From Avena insularis (lineage: Eukaryota > Streptophyta > Magnoliopsida > Poales > Poaceae): a DNA stretch of 64,000 bases. Location: positions 310,001-374,000 of the forward strand of contig JAJUPC010000224.1 in NCBI GenBank assembly GCA_023614405.1, given 5' to 3'. Position numbers and translations under genes: made by a program. Positions 22,601-32,367 of this stretch are shown piece after piece (position 1 is the first letter of the stretch; the number at the start of each line of letters is the position of its first letter). The notes under the pieces were generated by a model that worked only from the letters and a program-made list of their open reading frames with translations, searched no databases and was not told the origin of the DNA.

Positions 22601-22711
22601 TGTCAAGTCAATCTTCCCGAGGACGACTATATGGTGAACCCCAGGATCAAGAAGGTCTCTCGATCGCTTCTACTTTGTGATGAGCATGTAGAGTCGAGGA
22701 CGACTCTTTGA
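19668..22711 (+). CDS. Element C ORF, main part: unknown retroelement protein
   Basis: An open frame runs without a stop to a TGA just before the purine tract (the ATG at 19628 opens the frame; homology to the N-terminal part starts near 19668). It has three parts. A very basic region rich in His/Arg/Lys/Pro runs to about codon 230 (RRQAPSPPRRQAP, HEHRHHKEDTRHRQR). An acidic middle contains a duplicated HGIFPS motif. The C-terminal half is rich in Cys, Phe, Trp and His, including five ~38-residue repeats (about 21676-22200). There are no polymerase, protease or integrase motifs. Similar unnamed ORFs accompany retroelements in grasses, to my recollection. It may be a divergent Gag or a host-factor-like protein; the role is unknown. 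Confidence 0.7.
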
Positions 22712-22724
22712 AGGGGGAGGGAGC
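22711..22724 (+). other. Polypurine tract of element C
   Basis: AAGGGGGAGGGAGC lies directly before the 3' LTR start TGATGTAGCC and directly after the ORF stop. This is the expected plus-strand primer site. Confidence 0.85.
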
Positions 22725-23087
22725 TGATGTAGCCCGACCTACGGTCGTTACCACATCTTGGTCTCCAACTTACGCCAAGTCGTCATGGACTCCAAAGGTG
22801 AATCCGTTCCTCTATGCGAGCCCCCTTCCTACCCTATTGAATGGTATGCTACTTCATACTCCATCACATATGCATGATAGGTTCACATTGACAAGTACGG
22901 AGGCAAGGGAGGAAGCCCGGAGCATCAATCCTGACAAGACGGAGGCTTGGAAGAGGAGGCGGAAGAAGACATATCACCAAATGCTCTCTGTCTCTCTGGC
23001 GGTCTGGGATCGATCCGCTGCAGCGGCACTATCGCCCCCTGCTACCGCCACCAACAGACGACGCCAACAGAAGTCCCAGGACTGCAA

Positions 23088-23122
23088 GCGGTACTACCGG
23101 ACCCAAGTCCGGTACTACCGGT
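23088..23122 (+). repeat. GGTACTACC palindrome pair in LTR-C
   Basis: GCGGTACTACCGG and CCGGTACTACCGG lie 20 bp apart, about 105-140 bp upstream of the TATA box. They are the complement form of the GGTAGTACC motif in LTR-B. Confidence 0.65.
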
Positions 23123-23226
23123 CATGTGTGCCTGCGCGCACCTGTTGGGCCTTCGGCGCATGTACCCCTCTAGCTCGTCCAAACCCTAGTTTTATCCCTA
23201 AACTACCCCTGTTTATGTGGTTGGCC

Positions 23227-23233
23227 TATAAAT
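23227..23233 (+). promoter_or_regulatory. TATA box of LTR-C
   Basis: TATAAAT lies in GGTTGGCCTATAAATAGAG. The upstream flank TGTTTATGT is also identical to LTR-B. Confidence 0.7.
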
Positions 23234-23696
23234 AGAGCCCCCACCCCTCATGTATCCCTTAGGCATAGATGATAGACTAAAGACAACCCCCTTGTGTGGA
23301 ATCTCTAGTTTTGCCTCATCCCCTTATCCAAGGGGACCGACTATCGTCACCAACCTCGATTGGACTTTGCATCACGCATCCATCGTTGAACAAGGCCTTG
23401 GAGTTCGACGTCTCGTCTCCAAGTTGTCAAGACCCTCCCCAAGGTGTTCTTCCCTCTTCGATGTGGATTTGAGGGAGCACGTTGACCGATCTTTCCTTGC
23501 GAGGATTCTATCAGACCGGTGGCCGCCGTTCGGGAGCAATCGGCCTTGTATCGTGTGAGTTTTGCGTTTGTTCATCGTGTTCTTCATGAGGTGTGTGTTC
23601 GCTTCCGCTACCTTCTCCCTTTCCCCTCGCTTTCCCATCGATTTGACCACGAGATCCGTGAAGATCGGGCCACCCAAGAGGTTAACCCCTCCATCA

Positions 23697-24795
23697 AGCT
23701 AGTAGAGCTAAAAATGAGGAGAAAAATAAAAGTGAGAATCAGATTGTTGCTGCAGATTTTGTACCACCAAAGAACACTAAATCTGATTCTACACATGCTA
23801 CTGAAATTCGTTTGAAGAGTCCATGTATGCTTGCAAATAAAATTGATATTTCTGAACTAGATGTAAACAATACTCAATGTTATGCAATTGTCTGCAAAGA
23901 GGTTTTGTTTTCATTTGAGGATATGCCTCCTTCTTTGCCACCCGCTATTGCTAACCTTTTGCAGGAATATGAGGACGTCTTTCCTGCTGAGCTTCCACCA
24001 GGACTACCTCCTATTAGAGGAATTGAGCACCAAATTGATCTAATTCCTGGTGCGACGTTGCCCAACCGCGCGCCATATAGAACCAATCCAGAGGAGACAA
24101 AGGAGATACAACGCCAAATTCAGGAACTACTCGACAGAGATCATATTCGTGAGTCCCTTAGCCCTTGTGCTGTTCCTATTTTTTTGGTACCTAAGAAAGA
24201 TGGTTCTTCGCGCATGTGTACTGATTCTAGAGCTATCAATAATATTACTATTCGATATCGTCATCCTATTCCACGTTTAGATGACATGCTTGATGAATTG
24301 AGTGGCTCTACCATGTTTTCTAAAGTTGATTTGCGTAGTGGTTACCACCAGATTCGTATGAAATTAGGAGATGAATGGAGAACAGCTTTTAAAACTAAGT
24401 TCGGTTTATATGAGTGGTTAGTAATGCCGTTTGGTTTAACTAATGCACCTAGCACTTTCATGAGATTAATGAACGAAGTTTTACGTGCTTTCATTGGACG
24501 TTTTGTGGTAGTCTACTTTGATGATATTCTGATTTATAGCAAATCTTTAGAGGATCATTTGGACCATTTACGTGCTGTTTTCAATGCTTTACGTGATGCA
24601 CGTTTGTTTGGTAACCTTGAGAAGTGCACCTTTTGCACCAATCGAGTTACGTTTCTTGGCTATTTTGTTACATCACAGGGTATTGAAGTGGATCCAGCCA
24701 AGATTGAAGCTATTGAGAATTGGCCGCAGCCCAAGACGGTCACACAAGTGAGGAGTTTTCTTGGCCTCGCTGGTTTTTATAGGTGCTTTGTCTAA
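23697..24795 (+). pseudogene. A2 pol: protease-RT linker and reverse transcriptase
   Basis: The frame has CMLANKIDISELDVNNTQC, then [62 protein letters not shown] and [13 protein letters not shown]. It ends at a TAA replacing the lysine codon of FVKDF (24793-24795). The start is a breakpoint with element C; the protease lies beyond it. One stop and a C-to-S change in MCTDC are visible, but otherwise the frame is clean. Confidence 0.88.
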
Positions 24796-26313
24796 GACTT
24801 TGGATCAATTGCCGCGCCGCTGAATGAGCTTACCAAGAAGGATGTTCCCTTTGTTTGGGGCGATGCACAACAACAGGCCTTCGTCATATTGAAAGATAAG
24901 CTAACACATGCTCCCTTACTCCAACTTCCTGATTTTACTAAGACTTTTGAGCTTGAATGTGATGCTAGTGAAATTGGTTTGGGAGGGGTGTTATTACAAG
25001 AGGGAAAACCTGTTGCATAGTTTAGTGAGAAATTGAGTGGGGCTAGTCTGAACTATTCTACTTATGATAAAGAATTATATGCGTTGGTTCGGACATTAGA
25101 AACTTGGCAACATTATCTATGGCCTAAAGATTTTGTTATTCATTCTGATCATGAATCTTTGAAGCATATTCGTAGTCAAGCTAAGTTGAATCATCGTCAT
25201 GCAAAGTGGGTTGAATTTATTGAGTCTTTTCCTTATGTTATCAAACACAAAAAGGGTAAAGATAATATTATTGCTGATGCTTTGTCGCGCCGTTATACTT
25301 TGTTATCTCAACTTGACTTCAAAATATTTGGATTAGAAACTATTAAGGAACAATATGTGCATGATGCTGAATTTAAAGATGTGTTGCAGAATTGTAGAGA
25401 TGGTAGAACATGGAACAAGTTCGTCTTCAATGATGGATTTGTGTTCCGTGCTAACAAACTATGCATTCCGGATAGTTCAGTTCGTCTTTTGTTGTTACAG
25501 GAGGCGCATGGAGGAGGATTGATGGGACACTTTGGTGTCAAGAAAACGGAGGATGTTCTTGCTGCACACTTCTTTTGGCCACGTATGCATCGAGATGTTG
25601 AGAGATTTGTGGCACGCTGCACTACTTGTCAAAAAGCTAAGTCTCGCCTTAATCCACATGGTTTATATATGCCTCTTCCTGTTCCTAGTGTTCCTTGGGA
25701 GGATATTTCTATGGACTTTGTTTTGGGATTGCCACGAACACAGAAGGGGAGGGATAGTATTTTTGTTGTTGTGGATCGGTTTTCTAAGATGGCACACTTT
25801 ATTCCTTGTCATAAAACGGATGATGCTGCGCATATTGCTGATTTGTTCTTTCGTGAAATTGTTCGTTTGCATGGTGTGCCAAATACTATTGTCTCTGATC
25901 GTGATACTAAATTTCTTAGCCACTTTTGGAGATGTTTATGGGCTAAGTTGGGGACTAAATTGCTCTTTAGTACTACATGTCATCCCCAAACTGATGGTCA
26001 AACTGAAGTAGTAAATAGAACTTTGTCTACTATGTTGCGGGCTGTTTTAAAGAAGAACTTAAAATTGTGGGAAGAGTGTTTACCTCATATAGAATTTGCT
26101 TATAATCGTTCGTTGCATTCTACCACAAAGATGTGCCCATTTGAGATTGTGTATGGTTTTGTTCCTCGTGCACCTATTGATTTATTGCCTTTACCTTCTT
26201 CGGTGCAACATAATTTGGATGCTACACAACACGCTGAAATGATATCAAACTTGCATAAGACTACTAAAGATAACATTGAACACATGAATGCTAAGTATAA
26301 ACTTGTCAGATAA
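24796..26313 (+). pseudogene. A2 pol: RNase H and integrase
   Basis: RNase H continues in frame after the TAA ([20 protein letters not shown]) and meets a second stop TAG at about 25018, in place of a tyrosine in VAYFSEKL. From 25033 a 426-codon clean frame covers [18 protein letters not shown], the integrase H2C2 domain (HGGGLMGHF to CTTCQKAK), [15 protein letters not shown] and [13 protein letters not shown] frameshift at YKLVR (26313) replaces [10 protein letters not shown] of the sister copies. Confidence 0.88.
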
Positions 26314-26880
26314 AGGGAGAAAGCATGTTGTGTTTGATGTTGGCGATCTTGTTTGGTTACATTTGCGTAAAGATCGTTTTCCTGATTTACGCAAGTCTAA
26401 GTTAATGCCACGTGCTACTGGTCCCTTTAAGGTGTTAGAGAAAATAAATGATAATGCATATAAACTTGAGTTACTGCGGACTTTGGTACGGTTAGTCCTA
26501 CGTTTAACATTGCAGATTTGAAGCCTTACTTTGGTGAGGAAGATGAGATTACGTCGAGGACGACTTCAATTCAAGAAGGGGAGCATGATGTGGACATCCC
26601 TACTATTGATACAACCGGTGTACCTACAGCAACACACATACAAGGACCCATCACAAGATCTCGTGCCAAACAACTTAACTATCGTACTTGCTTTCTTGGA
26701 ACTATTCCTCACATACATGAGAATATGATGCTGCCTAAATCAGATGTATTTCTTACTCTTAGGAATGATGGACCAAGCATGGATGAGAGGGACAAGCATT
26801 GGAGCATGGCCATGCATGGAGATGGCAACAAGCATGTGATGTCCAAGAGAAGGCCACGGATGAAGATTTTAGAACTTTGA
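26288..26880 (+). pseudogene. A2 pol: integrase C-terminus and LTR-encoded tail
   Basis: The integrase C-terminal region ([36 protein letters not shown]) shifts frame near 26475 and resumes as KPYFGEEDEITSR. It crosses into the 3' LTR at 26586. The tail carries [13 protein letters not shown] and is then altered by small indels near 26685 and 26840, so the C-terminus ends RMKILEL instead of RTLRPP. Confidence 0.82.
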
Positions 26881-27502
26881 GGCCTCCATAATGAAGAAAG
26901 AAGGCTTGGACGAAATATTCAAGATCAATACTTTACGAATTCGTCCATAGCTTAATATGGTGCTGCGACACCTTTATTTTGGGCCAGGCCCATGTAATTT
27001 TCGCAGGATTTTAATTAGCCACTTTTTAAGTCCGTATTTGAGTGGAAAAGGACTTTTAGGGTTGGATTCGGCCACCACTTCCATGGCTAGCCGAAACCCC
27101 ACCTTTTCGCCCTTAAATACTCCCCATAGCTGACCCCCTAGACTCGGATTTTGTTTAGACATTAAGTTAGCCATAGTCGCAACTTCGCCAAGGCTCGAGC
27201 GTCGCAGAGGCCTCATGTACTTCGCACCTATTCAGGATCCCACCTCTTCAATAAAGCTTTCCTCTTAATCCGCAATATCTTGATTGCAATATTGGTTCTT
27301 ACTTGTTCTCGATTTCAGGTAGGAATTAAGACCCTCGCTGGTCAGGCTGATCGTGTTCCCACAGGATCGGTAACCTCCAGGAGATTGGCCTAGCGATTGC
27401 ATTGGCGCTCGTGCTCGCACGTGTAGTCAGATCGTCAAGCCCGAACTCCACCAAATCGACTATCATCATCTCATCGAAAGATCGGACACCTTTGCCCCAT
27501 CA
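26586..27502 (+). repeat. LTR-A, 3' LTR of element A2
   Basis: A 917-bp plus-strand LTR runs from TGATGTGGACATCCC to TTTGCCCCATCA. It is followed at once by integrase sequence of element A3, so A2 integrated into A3 pol. Confidence 0.93.
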
Positions 27503-28321
27503 TTACCTCATATAGAATTTGCTTATAATCGTTCGCTGCATTCTACCACAAAGATGTGCCCATTTGAGATTGTGTATGGTTTTGTTCCTCGTGCACCTAT
27601 TGATTTATTGCCTTTACCTTCTTCGGTGCAACATAATTTGGATGCTACACAACGCGCTAAAATGATATTAAACTTGCATAAGACTACTAAAGATAACATT
27701 GAACACATGAATGCTAAGTATAAACTTGCTGGGGATAAAGGGAGAAAGCATGTTGTGTTTGATGTTGGCGATCTTGTTTGGTTACATTTGCGTAAAGATC
27801 GTTTTCCTGATTTACGCAAGTCTAAGTTAATGTCGCGTGCTGCTGGTCCCTTTAAGGTGTTAGAGAAAATAAATGATAATGCATATAAATTTGAGTTGCC
27901 TGCAGACTTTGGTACGGTTAGTCCTACGTTTAACATTGCAGATTTGAAGCCTTACTTTGGTGAGGAAGATGAGATTGCGTCGAGGACGACTTCAATTCAA
28001 GAAGGGGAGCATGATGTGGACATCCCTTCTATTGATACAACCGTTGGACCTACAGCAATACACATACAAGGACCCATCACAAGATCTCGTGCCAAACAAC
28101 TTAACTATCAGGTACTTTCGTTTCTTGGAACTATTCATCACATACATGAGAATATGATGCTGCCTAAATCAGATGTATTTCTTACTCTTAGGAATGATGG
28201 ACCAAGCATGGATGAGAGGGACAAGCATTGGAGCATGGCCATGCATGGAGATGGCAGCAAGCATGTGATGATCCAAGAGAAGGCCACGGATGAAGATTTC
28301 AGAACTTTGAGGCCTCCATAA
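27503..28321 (+). pseudogene. A3 pol: integrase C-terminus and LTR-encoded tail
   Basis: The sequence starts inside integrase ([20 protein letters not shown]) and reads without a stop through [35 protein letters not shown] and the LTR border at 28012 to RTLRPP at 28321. This is the cleanest example of the polyprotein tail encoded in a 3' LTR. The 5' part of A3 lies beyond A2, outside the window. Confidence 0.9.
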
Positions 28322-28933
28322 TGAAGAAAGAAGGCTTGGACGAAATATTCAAGATCAATACTTTACGAATTCGTCCATAGCTTAATATGGTGCCGCGACA
28401 CCTTTATTTTGGGCCAGGCCCATGTAATTTTCGCAGGATTTTAATTAGCCACTTTTTAGAGTTCGTATTTGAGGGGAAAAGGACTTTTAGGGTTGGATTC
28501 GACCACCACTTCCATGGCTGGCCAAAACCCCACCTTTTCGTCCTTAAATACTCCCAATAGCCGTCACCCTAGACTCGGATTTTGTTTAGACATTAAGTTA
28601 GGCATCATAGCAACTTCGCCAAGGCTCGACCGTCGAAGAGGCCTCTTGTACTTCGCACCTATTCAAGATCCCACCTTTTCAATAAAGCTTTCCTCTTAAT
28701 CCGCAATATCTTGATTGCAATATTGGTTCTTACTTGTTATCGATTTCAGGTAGGAATTAAGACCCTCGCTGGTCAGGCTGATCGTGTTCCCGCAGGATCG
28801 GTAACCTCCAGGAGATTGGCCTAGCAATTGCATTGGCGCTCGTGCTCGCACATGTAGTCGGATCGTCAAGACCGAACTCCACCAAATCGATTATCATCAT
28901 CTCATCGAAAGATCGGACACCTTTGCCCTATCA
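28012..28933 (+). repeat. LTR-A, 3' LTR of element A3
   Basis: A 922-bp plus-strand LTR ends CCCTATCA. It is followed by a minus-strand LTR-A interior (CCTCTGCGACGCTCGAG), so A3 inserted into an older LTR-A. Confidence 0.93.
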
Positions 28934-29540
28934 CCTCTGCGACGCTCGAGCCTTGGCGAAGTTGCTATGATGGCTAACTTAATGTCTAAACAAAATCCGA
29001 GTCTAGGGTGACGGCTATGGGGAGTATTTAAGGACGAAAAGGTGGGGTTTCGGCCAGCCATGGAAGTGGTGGCCGAATCCAACCCTAGAAGTCCGTTTCC
29101 CCTCAAATACGGACTCTAAAAAGTGGCTAATTAAAATCCTGCGAAAATTACATGGGCCTGGCCCAAAATAAAGGTGTCACAGCACCATATTAAGCTATGG
29201 ACGAATTCGTGAAGTATTGATCTTGAATATTTCGTCCAAGCCTTCTTTCTTCATTATGGTGGCCTCAAAGTTCTGAAATCTTCATCCGCCTCTTGGATCA
29301 TCACATGCTTCTCTCTCCATGCATGGCCATGCTCTAATGTTGTCCCTCTCATCCATGCTTCGTCCCATTCTAAGAGTAGTAAGAATCTGATTTAGGCGAC
29401 ATCATATTCATGAATGTGAGAATAATCACAAAACCAAGAAGAAACGATAGTTAGTTGTTAAGTTGTTGATAACCAGAGTGTGTGCTTGTGTGTTGTGTGT
29501 GTTGTAGTAGGTTGTATCAATAAAAGGGATGTCCACATCA
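28934..29540 (-). repeat. LTR-A, minus-strand partial copy
   Basis: The U3 and part of R of a minus-strand LTR-A remain, ending GGGATGTCCACATCA. The stretch encoding the tail (29290-29520) is much more decayed than in other copies, so this is an old insertion. Confidence 0.88.
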
Positions 29541-29880
29541 TTAAGTTAGCCATCACAGCAACTTCGCCAAGGCTAGAGCGTCGTAGAGGCCTCTTGTACT
29601 TCGCACCTATACAGAATCCCACCTTTTCAATAAAGCTTTCATCTTAATCCGCAATATCTCGATTGCAATATTAGTTCTTACTTGTTCTTGATTTCAGGTA
29701 GGAATTAAGACCCTCGCTGGTCAGGCTGATCGTGTTTCCGCAGGATCAGTAACCTCTAGGAGATTGGCCTAGCGAAGGCATTGGCGCTCGTGCCCACACG
29801 TGTAGTCGAATCGTCAAGCCCGAACTCCAGCAAATCGACCATTATCATCTCATCGAAAGATCAGACACCTTTGCCCAACC
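29541..29880 (+). repeat. LTR-A, plus-strand partial copy
   Basis: The last ~340 bp of a plus-strand LTR-A, from TTAAGTTAGCC to CACCTTTGCCCAACC, lies in the Tekay-type pol. It is probably the target of the adjacent minus-strand LTR-A. The terminal TATCA is changed. Confidence 0.85.
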
Positions 29881-30600
29881 AATTTTGGAGGTACATGGGA
29901 AGATCATCTACCATTGGCAGAATTTTCTTATAACAATAGCTATTAGAGTAGTCTGAAGGCAGATCCATACCAAATTCTGTATGGAAGGAAGTGTAGATCA
30001 CCAATATGTTGGTATGAGCCTGGAAGCAGCAAAGAATTTGCGCCAGATTATATCAAGGAAAGACAAGATATCATTGATAAGATCAGGTATAGACTGAAAA
30101 TAGCCCAGAGTAGGCAGAAAAGTTATGCGGATCAAAGTCGAAGATCATGGCATCCAGAAATGGGAGATATGGTATATTTGAAAGTAAGTCCAATGAAAGG
30201 GGTGAAAAGGTTCGGAGTTAAAGGAAAACTGAGTCCAAGATAGATCGGACCATTCAAGATATTGAGTCAGAACAGCACTATAGCTTATGCTTTAGAATTA
30301 CCATCAAGATTGGCTCAAGTGCACAATGTTTTCCATGTTTCACAACTTCGTAAATGTTTGAAAGTTCTAGATGATGCATTCACACATCAGGAGATAGAAC
30401 TACAAGCAGACTTGACCTATATTGAAAAGCCCTGTAAAATTTTGGAAGAAAACTGGAAAAGGTAAAGGAATAGAGCAATCAAATATTGCAAAGTACAGTG
30501 GGAACATCATCCTGAAAGGGAAGCCACGTGGGAGAAAGAAGAGGATTTAAGGAAAGCCTATCCAGAACTATTCAGGTACATCTCAACAAACTTCGAGACA
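29881..30600 (+). pseudogene. Tekay/Del-type pol remnant: integrase end and chromodomain
   Basis: The plus strand encodes the end of an integrase core (NFGGTWEDHLPLAEFSYNNS, DPYQILYGRKCRSP) and its C-terminal region (GDMVYLKVSPMKGVKRF, GPFKIL, YALELPSRLAQVHNVFHVSQ). A chromodomain follows (AIKYCKVQWEHHP, EREATWEKEEDL). Stops occur at about 29944, 30241 and 30463. HNVFHVSQLRK plus a C-terminal chromodomain marks the Tekay/Del chromovirus type. It is the host of the nested LTR-A copies to its left. Confidence 0.88.
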
Positions 30601-30609
30601 AAGTTTAAT

Positions 30610-30624
30610 TTAAGAGGGGAAGTA
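30610..30624 (+). other. Polypurine tract of the Tekay-type element
   Basis: TTAAGAGGGGAAGTA lies directly before TGTAACATCCC, the typical LTR start of Tekay-like elements. Confidence 0.7.
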
Positions 30625-31340
30625 TGTAACATCCCAGCATGTAGGAACTAACGAAGGGTGGATTTAGGAATTTGAAATACTGCATGCATTCATCTGTGAA
30701 AATGTGTGCAAATTTTTCGCCAAATAAAAACTTAAAGTGATCAAGGTTTCTTTCATACATTGAGACAAGGTTTAGTCTTAAAGGATGATTGTTATAGACT
30801 CTGGTATGATCTTTGAGGAATTATGTGTTTTGGGAAATGAATTTGAATTTTAAACTTGAGTGTTTGAATTATAATTCAAATGATTTTTGAATAATGTTTG
30901 AATCTTTATTTAATTAAGAGTTAACCAATTTAACTCAAACTTTATTTAAAGAAAGTAATTAAGAATATGAATATCTATTTCATATTTTCATTGAACAAAT
31001 AATTTAGCAAAAAAGTAAATTATTAGAAACATCCACAATCTTCATCATATCAAATAAATAAAGAATAATAATTCTTTATTAATCATAGTATAATCTTTAT
31101 TACAAAATACTAAAATAAAGATTACAAAAGAATAGAACAAAAATTACAAAAGAATAAAGAAGATTACATATGACTATTCTCCAAATAAACCTAAGCTAAA
31201 ATCTTGAATTCCCTAGTCTGGTACCTGCAAAACAAACATAAATAAAAAATAAAGAAGGTTAGGGTTAGTAATGTTTTAGTCTCAGACTTGTCAGTGAAGT
31301 GCATTGATCAAGATTCATCATTGAGTAATTCTAATAAAAG
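30625..31340 (+). repeat. Start of Tekay-type 3' LTR (LTR-D) and AT-rich sequence
   Basis: The LTR starts TGTAACATCCCAGC and becomes very AT-rich with no gene. Its far end cannot be placed. From about 31100 the sequence also looks like a minus-strand unit: on that strand TTTGTTTTGCAG followed by GTACCAGACTAG resembles a splice acceptor. A boundary between two elements may lie between 31050 and 31230. Confidence 0.55.
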
Positions 31341-31671
31341 TGATATGGGGTGGCCCGATCTTCTCAGCAAGCACTTGTCGATGATGATGGTGGATGATAG
31401 ATACCTAGCCTGTAGCTATGAACTCTCCCGCTCGAACCCTGATGCCAATGCAACAGCTCTCGAACCCTGTGGGATATTCACAACACCACGCTCTTGCGCC
31501 TTGTTATCGACCACGAAGAGTTTGCAATCTACTAATTCCCAATGGAACAACAGATCACACTCAATTGCGTAGTATAACTTCGATCACGAGGTAATTCCGG
31601 AGGTTCTTGATAAAAACAACTCCAAAATAGTTTTAACGTGGTCTAACCCTAACTATGGGGACGTCCGGGGC

Positions 31672-31677
31672 TTATAA
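31672..31677 (-). promoter_or_regulatory. TATA-like box of LTR-G
   Basis: TTATAA in CTCTTATAAGCCCCGG on the minus strand lies downstream of the palindrome cluster, in the same place as in LTR-B. Confidence 0.45.
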
Positions 31678-31754
31678 GAGGCGTTAGGCGGCCAAAATCA
31701 TGAAACAAAATGTGTCCGTCTGATCAGATCCGTCCAGATCTGTTGGTAACTTTC

Positions 31755-31925
31755 AGGGTCGGACTTTCCGCCCTAAGTAGGGGCGGATTATCCGCCCCCC
31801 GGATTATCCTCCCCTGGGGCGGATTATCCGCCCCCTACTGAGCCTTGCGCCTGAAGTCCTTAGCAGATTTCCTGGAGCAGGGCCGGATTTTCCGCCCTTG
31901 TGGGGGCCGGATTATCCGCCCCCTA
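31755..31925. repeat. GGGGCGGATTATCCGCCCC palindrome cluster in LTR-G
   Basis: Perfect copies lie at 31780-31798 and 31816-31834. Imperfect ones lie at about 31760, 31800, 31881 and 31904. Each has 9-bp arms (GGGGCGGAT/ATCCGCCCC) around one base and could form a strong hairpin or bind a dimer. Confidence 0.85.
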
Positions 31926-32367
31926 GGGACGTGTAAGTACTTGTTGGAAAGCTCCCGGAGTGATGTTTCCAACAAGTACTTATTTGCTTGATTTGGAATT
32001 CGTATGAAGAATCCACGTCCGTTTCAATTTCAGGGCTTCTGTCTGTCCGAACTGAACCTTCCTTCTTGATGATCTTCTCTTGCGCCTTCCTCCCGCTCCT
32101 CCCTCGCGCATCCTTGGCGATCATCACGTCGGACTCCTTGCCTTCCTCCCTCTCCTTCCCGTTGGCGTTAGTCCGATGGATATTAAATCTAGTCAAACAA
32201 TAACACCATGGTTTAGGTAGTATAAAGTTCTTATAAATCAATGTATCTTGTCCAACTAGGAATGAAGTCACCTTGTGATATTTTTCAATAAGGTTCAATA
32301 TTTCATTCCAGCTGAGATAACTAGAATCTGCATGATCCATGATTGTATCCTCATCAAAAAGGGGCAA
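31912..32367 (-). pseudogene. LTR-G encoded protein tail
   Basis: An open frame of about 150 codons reads from the first bases of LTR-G (DEDTIMDHADSSYLSW) through a charged part (REEGKESDVMIAKDARGRSG) to LGGG. The frame relative to the LTR start is the same as in LTR-A (DVDIP), LTR-B and LTR-C. By analogy it would be the C-terminal tail of a polyprotein. The rest of the element is gone, so it is a relic. Confidence 0.5.

Larger units (their letters stand above)
19158..23696 (+). mobile_element. Element C: non-autonomous LTR retroelement, 5' end cut by B
   Basis: The internal region (19158-22724) has one long decayed ORF and no RT, RNase H or integrase. A purine tract and a 972-bp 3' LTR follow. 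The 5' LTR is not visible because element B inserted at 19157. LTR-C shares its start (TGATGTAGCCCG versus TGATGCAGCCCG) and promoter with LTR-B, so C probably used B-type enzymes. It sits inside family A pol (the sequence resumes at 23697). Confidence 0.85.
22725..23696 (+). repeat. LTR-C, 3' LTR of element C
   Basis: A 972-bp LTR runs from TGATGTAGCCCGACC to GGTTAACCCCTCCATCA. It has an open frame from its first base (DVARPTVVTT... to WLAYK, ending about 23235), a palindrome pair (23088-23122), a TATA box and a following GC-rich part. Its 3' 200 bp is the fragment found twice in the left array. Confidence 0.9.
23697..27502 (+). mobile_element. Element A2: 3' part of a family A element
   Basis: Pol from the linker before RT to the end, plus the 3' LTR, is present on the plus strand. 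The 5' part is separated by the C/B/A1 nest and lies outside the window. Element C interrupted it at AGCTAGTAGAGC (compare A1 near 11482). Its 3' LTR end abuts integrase of another A element at 27503. Confidence 0.9.
31341..32356 (-). repeat. Solo LTR-G with target duplication
   Basis: A 1016-bp minus-strand LTR starts TGATGAGGATACAATC (at 32356) and ends GGGGTGGCCC...CCCCATATCA-like at 31341. AAAAG flanks it on both sides (31336-31340 and 32357-32361). There is no internal region or PBS, so it is a solo LTR left by recombination. The end resembles LTR-B (TATGGGGTGGCCCGATC on the plus strand). It has an open frame from its first base, a palindrome cluster and a TATA box. Confidence 0.85.

Noticed and set aside
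28934..29880. Opposed LTR-A pieces as terminal inverted repeats of a DNA transposon
   Set aside because: Both are parts of the known LTR-A with different extents, one truncated by A3, and no TSD pair of a DNA element.
31780..31925. CRISPR-like or satellite array from the GGCGGATTATCCGCC repeats
   Set aside because: Spacing is irregular, it lies within an LTR of a plant element, and units are palindromes without unique spacers of equal length.
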